In this document: one piece after another, positions 49,510 through 59,669 of the stretch | Numbering within the stretch: position 1 is the stretch's first letter | Layout: each line of letters starts with the position of its first letter | Origin: Comamonadaceae bacterium | GTDB taxonomy: Bacteria; Pseudomonadota; Gammaproteobacteria; Burkholderiales; Burkholderiaceae_C | DNA: 64,000 bases | Direction of reading: 5' to 3' | Assembly: GCA_947447355.1 (NCBI GenBank) | Contig: CANFJF010000002.1 | Location: forward strand, 1 to 64,000 | Translations under genes and position numbers: made by a program | The notes under the pieces: model-generated | Database searches by the model: none | What the model was told of the DNA's origin: nothing | Seen by the model: only the letters and a program-made list of their open reading frames with translations

Positions 49510-51332
49510 ACGAAGTCGCACCCGAAATCCTGCGCATGACGTTGCCCCAGCGGCTCTTTCACTGGGCTCGACTGCGCCCGCAAGAAGTTGCCCTGCGGCA
49601 AAAAGACAGGGGCATCTGGCAGCCCGTCAGTTGGTCGGGCTACGCCAATGCAGCCGCCCACTTCGGCCTCGGTCTGGTTGAACTCGGGCTCAAGCGCGGC
49701 GAGCACGTCGCGATCCTCAGCGAGAACCGCAAAGAATGGGTGTACACGCAGCTCGGCGTCGGCTTGGTTCAAGGCGTGCCGGCCGGCGTTTACCCAACGT
49801 CACCCGGGCCGGAAGTGGAGTACCTGCTCTCGCTGATCGGTGCGCCTTACATCGTCTGTGAAGACCAGGAACAATTGGACAAGGTGCTCGAAGTTCGCAG
49901 CCGCCTGCCAGGGCTGCGCTGCATCATCGTGATCGATCCGAAGGGGCTGCGTCACTACGACCAAAACGGCATCATGGCGTTCAGCGACGTCACGGCGCTG
50001 GGCCGCCAGCGCGCGCTAGTGCTGCCGCAAGCTATACCGGATTACTTGGCCGCGCAGGACATGAACGACGTCGGGCTTGTCGTCTTCACCTCAGGCTCCA
50101 CCGGCCGTCCCAAAGCCGCGATGCTCACCTGGCTCGGCCTGTGCCGCGCCGGTGAAGGACTCAACACCGTGCTGCGCGCCGGCCCGCAGGACAAGGTGGT
50201 GTCATACCTGCCGCTGTGCCACATGGCTGAGCAGATGTTCGCCGTGCAAGTGCCACTCACCACGGCGGCGGTTGTCAACTTTGCCGAGAGCTTGCGCACC
50301 GTCCAGGAAGACCTGCGGGAGATCGCGCCACAAATCTTTCTGGCGGTGCCGCGTATCTGGGAAAAGTTTCATTCCGGCATACAGATCCATGCGCGTGAAG
50401 CGGGTGGCATGCGCTACTTTCTTTACCAAACAGCGATGTGCCAGATCGCACCGTTTGCCCACATGCCGCGCGTGGGCTGGAGCCTGTGGCAACACGTGCT
50501 GTGGCGGTTCTGGTACCTCACGCTGCTGCGCTCCTTGCTGAACTACGTGGGACTGCGCCGTTGCCGCATTGCCGTGTCCGGCAGCGCGCCGATCTCACCG
50601 GACATTTTGAAGTTCTTCAAGTCGCTGGGGCTGTCCGTGCGAGAGGCCTACGGGCTCACCGAAGCCTCTGGCGCCAGCAGCCTGCAGCCCAGCGATGCAT
50701 CGCCGATGGGAACGGTGGGTGCGCCCTTTCCCGGCGTCGAAATGAAGCTTGCCGAAGACGGCGAGATCCTGCTGCGCGGTGAAGTGGTGTTTCGCGGTTA
50801 CTACAACGCCCCGGCGGCCACGGCCGAAACATTGGACGATCAAGGCTGGCTGCACACGGGCGACATCGGCCGGCTGGAGCCAGGCCCGATGGGGGATGAA
50901 TTGCGCATCGTCGATCGCAAAAAGGACATCATGATCACGGCTGGCGGTAAGAACATCACACCCAGCGAGATTGAGAATGCGATGCGCGTGAGCGCCTACA
51001 TCAAGGAAGCCATCGTCATTGCTGACCGCAGGCGTTTTGTGGCTGCGCTGGTTCAGATCGATCCGGAAAGTGTTGGCAAGTGGGCCGAGGAGCAAGGCAT
51101 CCCCTACACCAACTACCGCAGCCTCTCGGAGCTGGACCCCGTGCGCGAACTGATCCAGTCTGAGATCGACGCCGTCAATTCCCGCATGGCACAAGTGCAG
51201 CATGTGCGCAAATTCCACATTCTGGCGAAGGAGCTAGACCATGACGATGGCGAGGTGACCGCCACGATGAAGGTCAAGCGCTCAAGCATTGAGCAAAAGT
51301 ACGGACATGTGATTGAGCAGCTGTACAACTAA
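49506..51332 (+). CDS. AMP-forming long-chain/aryl-CoA ligase (FadD15-like)
   Basis: LVVFTSGSTGRPKAAMLTW; AYGLTEASGASSL; GWLHTGDIGRLE; DRKKDIMITAGGKNITPSEIEN. Confidence 0.92.
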
Positions 51333-51469
51333 CGTTTGTCACGCCTCAAGCCTTGAGCCAATTTCAACAAAAGTGAATAAATCTCCATTGCCTCTGCATC
51401 GGTAGACCGCGATGCTCGGCGTGCCGGCACCCTCCTGGCGCGTCCGGCACCTCAACATAAGGAGACACG

Positions 51470-52456
51470 ATGACCCTCGCAAGACTCACCCGACGGCGCT
51501 TCGCCGCGATGACCGGTGCAATGACCGGCGCCGCATTTGTTTCGCAACTGCACGCGCAAACAGCCTGGCCGAACAAGCCCGTCCGTTTTGTCTTGGGTTA
51601 CGCGCCTGGCGGTGGCTCTGATGTGATGGCGCGCACGGTGTCGCAGCCGATCGCGGATGCGATCGGCCAGAGCATCGTTGTCGATAACAAGCCTGGGGCC
51701 AGTGGCAACATCGGTACCGCCGAGGTAGCCCGCGCCGCGCCAGACGGCTACACCTTCATGGTCGGGCCAACCACGCAGGTCAGCGCCAATCCTTTTCTGT
51801 TCAAGCTGAACTTCAATCCGGCGACGGAACTTTTGCCGGTTGCCGCGCTCGGCCGCTTTCAGTTGCACCTCATCACCCGGGGGGATTTTCCGGCCAAGAC
51901 CGTGCGCCAGTTGATCGAGTACGCGCGTGCCAACCCCGGCAAGCTGACCTACGCATCGACGGGTCCTGGCACGCCGCCACACTTGGTGGCCGAAGCCTTC
52001 CTGAAGCAGGCCGGTATCACCGCCTTGGCGGTGCCTTATCGCGGCTCGGGTCCGGCGCTGCAGGCCATGCTGGCCGGCGAGACCGATTTCACCATCGACC
52101 CGGGCGTCGCTTTTCCGCACGTCAAGGCCGGCAAACTTAACATGCTGGGTGTTGCCAGCGCCAAGCGGCCGCCGCTCTTTCCCGATGTCCCCACGTTGAT
52201 CGAGTCGGGCGTGCCAGGCATGGAGTTCGATGCGTGGGTCGGCGTCTGGGCGCCCACAGGCACACCCGCGGACATCAGGGCCAAGATGTCCGCAGCCGTT
52301 GCGAAGTCGCTCATGCTGGCGTCGACAAAGGAGCGGTTTGCAGGGCTCAGCGGCGAAGCTTCTTTCCTGGACGCTGCCGCCTTTAAGGGGGTGATCGACC
52401 GCGAGACGGCCGTCTTCAGCACCCTGATCAAGGACCTCAACCTCAAGCTGGACTGA
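51470..52456 (+). CDS. TTT-family (Bug) periplasmic solute receptor
   Basis: Tat-like start (LTRRRFAAM) then AWPNKPVRFVLGYAPGGGSDVMARTVSQPIADAIGQSIVVDNKPGASGNIG. Confidence 0.9.
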   Translation: MTLARLTRRRFAAMTGAMTGAAFVSQLHAQTAWPNKPVRFVLGYAPGGGSDVMARTVSQPIADAIGQSIVVDNKPGASGNIGTAEVARAAPDGYTFMVGPTTQVSANPFLFKLNFNPATELLPVAALGRFQLHLITRGDFPAKTVRQLIEYARANPGKLTYASTGPGTPPHLVAEAFLKQAGITALAVPYRGSGPALQAMLAGETDFTIDPGVAFPHVKAGKLNMLGVASAKRPPLFPDVPTLIESGVPGMEFDAWVGVWAPTGTPADIRAKMSAAVAKSLMLASTKERFAGLSGEASFLDAAAFKGVIDRETAVFSTLIKDLNLKLD

Positions 52457-52463
52457 GCACGCC

Positions 52464-53339
52464 ATGAGCCAAGACAGCGTTGCTTTCATCGGTCTTGGTG
52501 ACATGGGCGAGCCAATGGCCCACAACCTGTTGGCTGCGGGTTTTCGCGTCACGGTGTTCGATGTGCGCGCGGAACCGCTGGCGCTGGCGCGCGACAAAGG
52601 TGCCAGCGTTGCGACCTCATTGGCCGACATTCCGGGGCAATGCCCGGTCATTGGTCTGTGCCTGTGGAACGAGCAGCAGTTTCATGAGGTGCTGCACGGC
52701 GAGCAGGGTCTTTTTCAGAGTACCGCCAAAGACGTGACCCTGCTGATCCACAGCACGGTCACGCCTCAACTGGTGGAGCGGGTGGCAGAGGCCTGCGCTG
52801 CCCGGGGCTGGACGGTGCTGGATGCGCCGGTCAGCGGCGGGCGCGCGGGCTCGGTGGCGGCAACGCTGACGCTCATGGTGGGCGGTGACAAAGCCGCCTT
52901 CGACCGCTGCCAGCCGTATTTCAAGGCGGTGGGCAAACATGTGTTTCACGTGGGCTCGTGCCCTGGTGCGGGGGCTGTGGCCAAACTGTGCAACAACCTC
53001 ATGGCGCTGTGCAATATCTTTGCCTTGGCCGAAGCCACGCAACTTGGCTCAGCCTATGGGGTGGACGAGAAGACGATGCTGGAGGTGGCTCGTGTCAGCA
53101 CCGGCAACTCTTGGTGGATTGAAAACTGGGGCTTCTTTGACAACCTCATCAGCACGCACGTACAACCCGATGTTCTGTCCAAAGACTTGTGGGAGTGTGT
53201 GGAAGCAGGGCGCGAGAAAGGTCTGGAGCTGGTGATTGCAGGTGTGACCGCGCTCAGCGCGCCTCGGCTGACGCGCGAGCGACTAGAGCGCTTGGGTCGG
53301 TTGGCGCAGCTAGGTGACGCTGCTTCGCACGACCAGTGA
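52464..53339 (+). CDS. 3-hydroxyisobutyrate dehydrogenase-like NAD(P)-dependent oxidoreductase
   Basis: VAFIGLGDMGEPMAHNLLAAGFRVTVFDVR; VLDAPVSGGRAGSVAATLTLMVGG. Confidence 0.92.
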   Translation: MSQDSVAFIGLGDMGEPMAHNLLAAGFRVTVFDVRAEPLALARDKGASVATSLADIPGQCPVIGLCLWNEQQFHEVLHGEQGLFQSTAKDVTLLIHSTVTPQLVERVAEACAARGWTVLDAPVSGGRAGSVAATLTLMVGGDKAAFDRCQPYFKAVGKHVFHVGSCPGAGAVAKLCNNLMALCNIFALAEATQLGSAYGVDEKTMLEVARVSTGNSWWIENWGFFDNLISTHVQPDVLSKDLWECVEAGREKGLELVIAGVTALSAPRLTRERLERLGRLAQLGDAASHDQ

Positions 53340-55325
53340 ATGTGTATGTCCACCACGCCTTCACAGATTGACGCTGGCGCTTACCGCTGGCACCCCACGC
53401 GCGAAATGGCAGAACAGAGTAATCTGCGCGCCTTCCTGGACACCCTTGGGCTTGCGAGTTATCAAGATCTGCTGGCGCTGTCGAACCATGACCCCGACCG
53501 TTTCTGGCGCGCCGTGCTCGACTTCGCTGACATCCGCTTTTTTCGGCCATATGACGCGATCAGCGACCTGTCGCGCGGACTGCCTTGGGCACGTTGGTGC
53601 GTGGGCGGCACGACCAATGTCGTCCTCAATGTTTTGGACCGGCACATGGAAGAAGGTCGCGGTGGCGCGACCGCGATCACTTGGGTCGCCGAGACGGGCG
53701 GTACCAAGGTCTGGACCTATGACGAACTCAACCGCCAGACCTGTCGGATTGCGGCCGGCTTAGACCGCCTAGGCTGCCGCAGTGGCGATGTCGTCGCGCT
53801 GTACTTGCCGACGGTGCCCGAGGCGGTCGCCACCTTGTTGGCGGTGGCCAAGCTCGGTGCTGTGGTGCTGCCACTGTTCTCGGGCTTTGGCGCCGAGTCG
53901 GTCGCCACGCGGGTCAATGCAGCGGGTGCACGCTTCATCGTCTGTGCCGATGGCACACGCCGTCGTGGCAAAACCATCGCCATGAAATCGGTGATCGACG
54001 AGGCCATGGCGGCCATGCCGGGTGTGGCGCATGTGGTGGTGCTGGACAGTGCCGGTGTGGCTTGTGAATTTGACCCGCAGCACGATGTGTCTTGGAAGGA
54101 CTTTCTGGACGGCACGCCCGAACACTATCCCACCGCAGAAGTGGACGCGGAGACGCCACTGCTGATCATGTACACCTCTGGCACCACCGGGTTGCCGAAG
54201 GGCGCCGTGCATACCCACTGCGGTTTCCTCGCCAAGATGGCGCTGGATTACATCATCTTCAACGATGTCAAACACACCGACCGCTGGCTCTGGATGTCGG
54301 ACCTGGGTTGGTTCGTGGTGCCTGCAAAAATCGTCGGCGCGTTTCTCGCCGGCGCCAGCATTGTGCTGGCAGAAGGCGTGCCTGACTACCCCGCCGGCGA
54401 CCGCCTGCTGCAAATCGTTTCTGACCAGCGCGTCTCTGTGTTCGGCATGTCGCCCACGGTGGCGCGCATGCTCCGGGCCGCGGTCAATGGCACAGCGCCG
54501 CGTCAAGACCTGTCGGCGTTGCGCATCATCATTTCCGGCGGTGAGCCTTGGGACATGCCGACTTGGGAGTGGGTCATGCAGCACATGTGCCACGGCGTTG
54601 CGCCCATCTTGAACCATTGCGGCGGCACGGAACTGGGCGCACTCGTCCTGTGTTCAATCCTCGACCCGATGAATCCGGGCGGCTTTTCGGGCCCTTCACC
54701 GGGCACGGGCGCAGACATTGTGAATGCGCAGGGCCATAGCGTCGGGCCCGGTGAAGTCGGCGAGCTCGTCATGCGCAACGCCTCCATGGGGACCACTCGC
54801 GGGCTGTGGCGAGATCCCGAGCGCTACCTCGCGTCTTACTGGTCACGCATCCCGGGTGTGTGGGTCCAGGGCGATCTTGCCTCGCGCGACGAACTCGGTA
54901 TTTGGTACGTCCATGGCCGCTCAGACGACACGCTCAAGATTGCCGGCAAACGCATGGGCCCGGCCGAGATCGAGACCGCACTGCTGGTGAGCGGCGAGAT
55001 CATTGAAGCGGCGGCCGTGGCCGTGGCCGACCCGATCAAGGGCTCAGCCCTCGTCTGCGTGGTGGTGCCCAAGCCCGGACTCGACTTGAAAGCACTGGGC
55101 GAGCGCCTGAAAAAAGTGGTCGTGCAAAAGCTGGGCAGTTCTTACGCGCCGCGTGACGTTTTGTTTGTGGATGAACTGCCCAAGAATCGCACCAACAAGC
55201 TGGTTCGACGCTTGGTGCGCAACGCACTGATGGACGAAACGCCCGGCGACTTGTCTTCCATCGTCAACCCGGAAGTGGTGGGCCGCATCCGCACCGACTG
55301 GCTGCAATTGAAGGATCACCCGTGA
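53340..55325 (+). CDS. AMP-forming acyl-CoA synthetase (Acs/acetoacetyl-CoA synthetase-like)
   Basis: LLIMYTSGTTGLPKGAVHTHCGFLAKMALDY; WYVHGRSDDTLKIAGKRMGPAEIETALL. Confidence 0.9.
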   Translation: MCMSTTPSQIDAGAYRWHPTREMAEQSNLRAFLDTLGLASYQDLLALSNHDPDRFWRAVLDFADIRFFRPYDAISDLSRGLPWARWCVGGTTNVVLNVLDRHMEEGRGGATAITWVAETGGTKVWTYDELNRQTCRIAAGLDRLGCRSGDVVALYLPTVPEAVATLLAVAKLGAVVLPLFSGFGAESVATRVNAAGARFIVCADGTRRRGKTIAMKSVIDEAMAAMPGVAHVVVLDSAGVACEFDPQHDVSWKDFLDGTPEHYPTAEVDAETPLLIMYTSGTTGLPKGAVHTHCGFLAKMALDYIIFNDVKHTDRWLWMSDLGWFVVPAKIVGAFLAGASIVLAEGVPDYPAGDRLLQIVSDQRVSVFGMSPTVARMLRAAVNGTAPRQDLSALRIIISGGEPWDMPTWEWVMQHMCHGVAPILNHCGGTELGALVLCSILDPMNPGGFSGPSPGTGADIVNAQGHSVGPGEVGELVMRNASMGTTRGLWRDPERYLASYWSRIPGVWVQGDLASRDELGIWYVHGRSDDTLKIAGKRMGPAEIETALLVSGEIIEAAAVAVADPIKGSALVCVVVPKPGLDLKALGERLKKVVVQKLGSSYAPRDVLFVDELPKNRTNKLVRRLVRNALMDETPGDLSSIVNPEVVGRIRTDWLQLKDHP

Positions 55326-56119
55326 AGTACCCTGACTACGAATCGCTGGTGCTCGACCGTCCGGCTGAACGCGTCCTGCGCGTGACGCTGTCGCGCGGCA
55401 CGATGAATGCGATGAACTACCAATTGCACAGCGACCTGGCTGAGATTTGGCGATTGATCGATGACGACCCAGATACGGCAGTGGCTATCGTGACCGGGCA
55501 AGGCGATGTGTTCTCTGCCGGTGCTGATTTTGCGATGCTCGATGCCATCGTTGAAGACAGTCTGTGGCGCGAACGCATGTGGAAGGACGGACGGCGCTTG
55601 GTCGAAAACATGATTCACATGAGCAAGCCCGTCATCTCGGCCATCAATGGCACGGCTGCCGGCAGCGGACTGGTCGTGGCCCTGCTCGCCGACATCTCGA
55701 TCGTGGGCGCTAATGTCAAGCTGGTGGATCCACACACCCGCATTGGTGTGGCCACGGGCGACCATGCCGCCATCATTTGGCCGTTGCTGTGCAGCTTTGC
55801 CAAGGCCAAGTATTACCTGTTGATGGGTGAGCCCATCTTGGGCGAAGAGGCCGAACGGATCGGGCTGGTCAGCTTCTCTGTACCAGACGACCAGGTGCAA
55901 CAGCGCGCGCTGGATATTGCGACCCGGCTAGCGTCCGGCTCCGCCTCGGCCACCCGCTTCACCAAGTATTCAATGAACAACTGGTTGCGCGTCATGTGGC
56001 CCACTTTTGATGCTTCTCTGGCTTTGGAAATCCTGGGTTTCAGTAGCCCCGACGCAAGGGAGGGCGTCGCCGCGTTGAAAGAGCGTCGTCAGCCGCGTTT
56101 CGGCCCCTCTGGCGCCTAG
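55322..56119 (+). CDS. Enoyl-CoA hydratase/isomerase family protein
   Basis: VFSAGADFAMLDA...KPVISAINGTAAGSGLVVALLADISIVG. Confidence 0.9.
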   Translation: MKYPDYESLVLDRPAERVLRVTLSRGTMNAMNYQLHSDLAEIWRLIDDDPDTAVAIVTGQGDVFSAGADFAMLDAIVEDSLWRERMWKDGRRLVENMIHMSKPVISAINGTAAGSGLVVALLADISIVGANVKLVDPHTRIGVATGDHAAIIWPLLCSFAKAKYYLLMGEPILGEEAERIGLVSFSVPDDQVQQRALDIATRLASGSASATRFTKYSMNNWLRVMWPTFDASLALEILGFSSPDAREGVAALKERRQPRFGPSGA

Positions 56120-56196
56120 CATGTGGTCACGCTCAACTCGCCAATCATGCAATCCACGCCAGTTGTAACAGACAACTCAAAGCATCACGCTTCTCA

Positions 56197-56988
56197 ATGG
56201 ATGACTGCGCTATGACAAGCCCTTTACGGCCACTCGCTAATCGAGTCGCTATCGTGACTGGCGGAGCGTCTGGCATTGGAAAGGCGATTGTTTTTGCCTT
56301 GTGTGCAGAGGGGGCCAGCGTGGCCATCATTGACAAAGACGAGTCGTTGCTCAACCACTTTGCAGAGGCATTGCGAGAGAAAGGGCTGCTCTGCAACGCG
56401 TATCGATTTGATCTCAGTCAGCACAAAGAGATTCCAGCTTTGGTTGATTCAATCCATCAAGCCTTCGGACGCATTGACATCTTGGTCAACTCTGCCGGTT
56501 TGATTGACAGTGGGCGAACTTTACTGGACATCGACGAAAGCACCTGGGACTTGATTCACGGTGTGAACTTGAAAGCGCCCCTCTGGCTCATGCAGGCGGT
56601 GGCCAAACACATGATTCAAAAAGGGGAGGGCGGGAGGATCGTCAACGTGACATCGAGTTCGGCTTTTCGCGCCGTCATGTCGTACCCCGCGTACGGCAGT
56701 TCTAAAGCCGGTCTGACACAACTCACGCGATCGGCTGCTGCCGAGTTAGGGGCTTACGACATCAACGTCAATTGTGTCGCTCCAGGGGTCACTGTGACGC
56801 CATTGGTTGAACGTATAGCGGGTCTTGCAGGGACTCAAAAACTGTCTGAAGAAGGGCCGCTGGCTAATTTGCTCAAACGCCCATCTTTGCCAGAAGACGT
56901 GGCAAGTGTGGTGCGGTTTTTATGCCTGCCTGAGAGCCGTCAGATCACCGGTCAGACGATTCATACCAGCGCCGGCGCCATTGTTTAG
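56197..56988 (+). CDS. SDR-family oxidoreductase
   Basis: NRVAIVTGGASGIGKAIVFALCAEGASVAIID; YPAYGSSKAGLTQLTRSAAAELG. Confidence 0.92.
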   Translation: MDDCAMTSPLRPLANRVAIVTGGASGIGKAIVFALCAEGASVAIIDKDESLLNHFAEALREKGLLCNAYRFDLSQHKEIPALVDSIHQAFGRIDILVNSAGLIDSGRTLLDIDESTWDLIHGVNLKAPLWLMQAVAKHMIQKGEGGRIVNVTSSSAFRAVMSYPAYGSSKAGLTQLTRSAAAELGAYDINVNCVAPGVTVTPLVERIAGLAGTQKLSEEGPLANLLKRPSLPEDVASVVRFLCLPESRQITGQTIHTSAGAIV

Positions 56989-57043
56989 GGTTGTCTATCT
57001 TGGTGGTTTTTTAATTGATTTTTCGATCAAAAAGGATTTCTAA

Positions 57044-57526
57044 ATGGCAGACATGATGAGCGACACGAATGCCGGGACGCTACGGGCCAAAAAGGAAACA
57101 GGCAATCGGTTCACCGACACAAACAAGATTCCCTGGACGGCTTTCTTCTTGAACGGTGTTGACTACAAATTGCTGGACTTTGCAGGTGACCGTTGCACCT
57201 TGCTGGTCAAGGTTGAAAAAGGCACCAAGTTGGCGATTCATCAGCACCTCAAGCCTGTAGAGCTCTATCTGATCTCGGGTTCATTTGGCTATACCGATCC
57301 TGAAACAGGGCACACCGACATGATTTATGCCGGTGGGTATTTGTATGAGCCGCCTGGCACCGTTCACGAGCCCACGTCGCCAGACGGTTTTATGGGCGTG
57401 GCGGTGATTCATGGGCACGTGCTTGGTTTTTCAGCGGATGGTCAGGAAGTTCGCATTGGCCCGGAGGACTACTACCGGCGCGCGAAAGAGAACAACGCCG
57501 TTGCCCATTTGGGCCTAGAGCCTTGA
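57044..57526 (+). CDS. Cupin-domain protein
   Basis: LLVKVEKGTKLAIHQHLKPVELYLISGSFGYTD...GGYLYEPPGTVHEPTS. Confidence 0.82.
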   Translation: MADMMSDTNAGTLRAKKETGNRFTDTNKIPWTAFFLNGVDYKLLDFAGDRCTLLVKVEKGTKLAIHQHLKPVELYLISGSFGYTDPETGHTDMIYAGGYLYEPPGTVHEPTSPDGFMGVAVIHGHVLGFSADGQEVRIGPEDYYRRAKENNAVAHLGLEP

Positions 57527-57590
57527 CGTTGATTCCGCTGATATCTTGAATATCAAGGGATGAGAGTACAGACCATAAGAGGGGTTTTTA

Positions 57591-58082
57591 ATGGGCAGAA
57601 GAAGCGGGAATTTTTCATTGGAAATCAAACAATCCGTCCGGGATCTGTACGACGACTACGCCGCCGTTCTGGACGCGATGGACATCGAGGGATGGGCGGG
57701 ATTTTTTACGGATGACGCTTTGTATCGCGTCATTGCGCGCGAGAGCTATGCCTTGGGACTTTCGCACGCCACTATTTATTGCGATGGCATCGGCATGATC
57801 AAAGACCGGGTGACGATGCTTGACAAGGTGGCCGTGTATGAGCCGCGTGTCCTCAGGCATTTCATCACGGGTGTAAGGATCCATTCCGTGACTGATCAAG
57901 TCATCAAGGCATCGGCCAACTTCCAAATCATCGAGTCTCTGTTTGATGCCGAACCGCAGCTGCTGATGGTCGGTGAATACAGGGATGAAATTGTCATGGC
58001 CGAAGCTGGCGCTAAGTTCCGTTGCCGTGACGCTATTTACGACCAGTATCGCGTCAGGACCACGCTGATCGTTCCTGTCTAA
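57591..58082 (+). CDS. Aromatic-ring-hydroxylating dioxygenase beta subunit
   Basis: Small SnoaL-like fold protein (LYDDYAAVLDAMDIEGWAGFFTDDALYRVIARES) directly upstream of Rieske alpha subunit. Confidence 0.85.
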   Translation: MGRRSGNFSLEIKQSVRDLYDDYAAVLDAMDIEGWAGFFTDDALYRVIARESYALGLSHATIYCDGIGMIKDRVTMLDKVAVYEPRVLRHFITGVRIHSVTDQVIKASANFQIIESLFDAEPQLLMVGEYRDEIVMAEAGAKFRCRDAIYDQYRVRTTLIVPV

Positions 58083-58108
58083 GCAGCCAATAAATCAAGG
58101 GAAACGTC

Positions 58109-59377
58109 ATGACTTTGAATGCAAGACCCGCAGCATCAGTACTTGTCCAACAGCGAAAGTGGCCCGATGAAGGGGTGAGTCGCGTCCCCGCTTGGATTTA
58201 TTCGGACGAGGCCTTGTTTGAGCGTGAAATGGAGACGTTTTTTGCCGGCAATACTTGGAATTACGTTGGGCTAGAAGTGGAGGTTCCAGAACCCGGTAAT
58301 TATTTGCGCACTTTTATCGGCACCAAACCAGTGCTTGTGACGCGCGATTTAGACGGCAAGATCAATGTCCTTGAAAATCGTTGCGCGCATCGTGGCGCAC
58401 CAGTTTGCTGGAAGCAGCGCGGAAAATCCACTGATTTGACGTGTCCCTACCACCACTGGACCTATGACTTGGGCGGCAACTTGCTGGGCGTTGCTTTCAT
58501 GCGCGGTAATCCAAAGCCGAACCCTGGCATGCCCAACGATTTTGACAAGCGCAACCACGGTATGCGGCAATTGCGCACGACCGTCAGGGGCGGTGCTATC
58601 TGGGCCAGCTTTTCAGACGCAACGCCAGAGCTTGACCACTACATTGGCCCTCAAGTTTTGGAGTTTGTGGATCGCGCTTTCAATGGGCGACCCTTGAGGC
58701 TTCTTGGCTACAGCCGCCAAACTATTCCATGCAATTGGAAGCTGTATTTCGAGAATGCTCGTGACCCCTATCACGCCACTTTGCTTCATACATTTTTCAC
58801 GACCTTCGGACTGTTCAGGGCTGACGCTCATACAAGGGCCACCCCCAGCGACGATGGTCGTCATGAGGTCACCTATTCTTGGTTTGACAGCAAGGCGCAA
58901 GAAAAAAATGCTGACTTGTCGAAGGACATCAAAAACATCATCACGGATTTGAAACTTCACGACATGGAAATCGTGAAGCCTAAGCAAGAGTTTGCTGACG
59001 GACGGATTGGAACGCTTGAAGTGTTTCCTAGCATGGTCTTACAGCAGCATGTCAATACACTGGCGGTCCGCCACATCATCCCGAAGTCGCCAACGGTCAC
59101 TGAACTGTCGTGGATTTATTTTGGCTACGAAGACGACGACGAAACACTTCGGCGCCTTCGTTTAAAACAGGGCAATCTGACCGGTCCTGCGGGTTATGTG
59201 TCGCTCGATGACAGTGAAGTTTTGAAGCAAATGCAGCCCGTTGTCCAGAACTATCCCGACTCAGTACAAGTTGTTGAGATGCATGGCCGTGATCATATTG
59301 GTGTGTCTGAAACCAGTGTGTCAGAAAGCATGATCCGGGCTTTCTATACCTTTTACCGGCGTGAGATGGGCCTGTAA
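58109..59377 (+). CDS. Aromatic-ring-hydroxylating dioxygenase alpha subunit (Rieske)
   Basis: Rieske CAHRGAPVCWKQRGKSTDLTCPYHHW (C-x-H-x17-C-x2-H); mononuclear iron D-x2-H-x4-H in ENARDPYHATLLH. Confidence 0.93.
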   Translation: MTLNARPAASVLVQQRKWPDEGVSRVPAWIYSDEALFEREMETFFAGNTWNYVGLEVEVPEPGNYLRTFIGTKPVLVTRDLDGKINVLENRCAHRGAPVCWKQRGKSTDLTCPYHHWTYDLGGNLLGVAFMRGNPKPNPGMPNDFDKRNHGMRQLRTTVRGGAIWASFSDATPELDHYIGPQVLEFVDRAFNGRPLRLLGYSRQTIPCNWKLYFENARDPYHATLLHTFFTTFGLFRADAHTRATPSDDGRHEVTYSWFDSKAQEKNADLSKDIKNIITDLKLHDMEIVKPKQEFADGRIGTLEVFPSMVLQQHVNTLAVRHIIPKSPTVTELSWIYFGYEDDDETLRRLRLKQGNLTGPAGYVSLDDSEVLKQMQPVVQNYPDSVQVVEMHGRDHIGVSETSVSESMIRAFYTFYRREMGL

Positions 59378-59414
59378 CTGTTATTTGAGTCGATAGCGAA
59401 AGAGTCGGGGGTAG

Positions 59415-59475
59415 CCACTTGCCATCAAGTGGTGCACGTCAATAGTGTCGGTGCGATCTATCAAATCGACCGACA
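59415..59475. other. Two adjacent stem-loops in intergenic region
   Basis: CCACTTG-CCAT-CAAGTGG (59415-59432) and TGTCGGTgcGAT-ctatcaa-ATCgACCGACA (59446-59475). Confidence 0.5.
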
Positions 59476-59669
59476 AGGCTACGTACCATGCCAAAGATGC
59501 GGGAAGAAATACGGTTAAGTTATTTGAAACTCTGGACCCGGTTTGCACTGCTTTTTCGGAGGCGGGGCCACCTGATAAATTGGGACAAATGGGTTGAAAG
59601 CTGACGATTGCGACCGGCGAAAACAGATTTGTTCAATAACGCCAAATTTATTTGGCATGATGTCGACCT

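Noticed and set aside
59488-59604. 38-aa ORF MPKMREEIRLSYLKLWTRFALLFRRRGHLINWDKWVES considered as a transposase remnant
   Set aside because: Too short and no diagnostic motif; cannot be assigned to an IS family without a database search.
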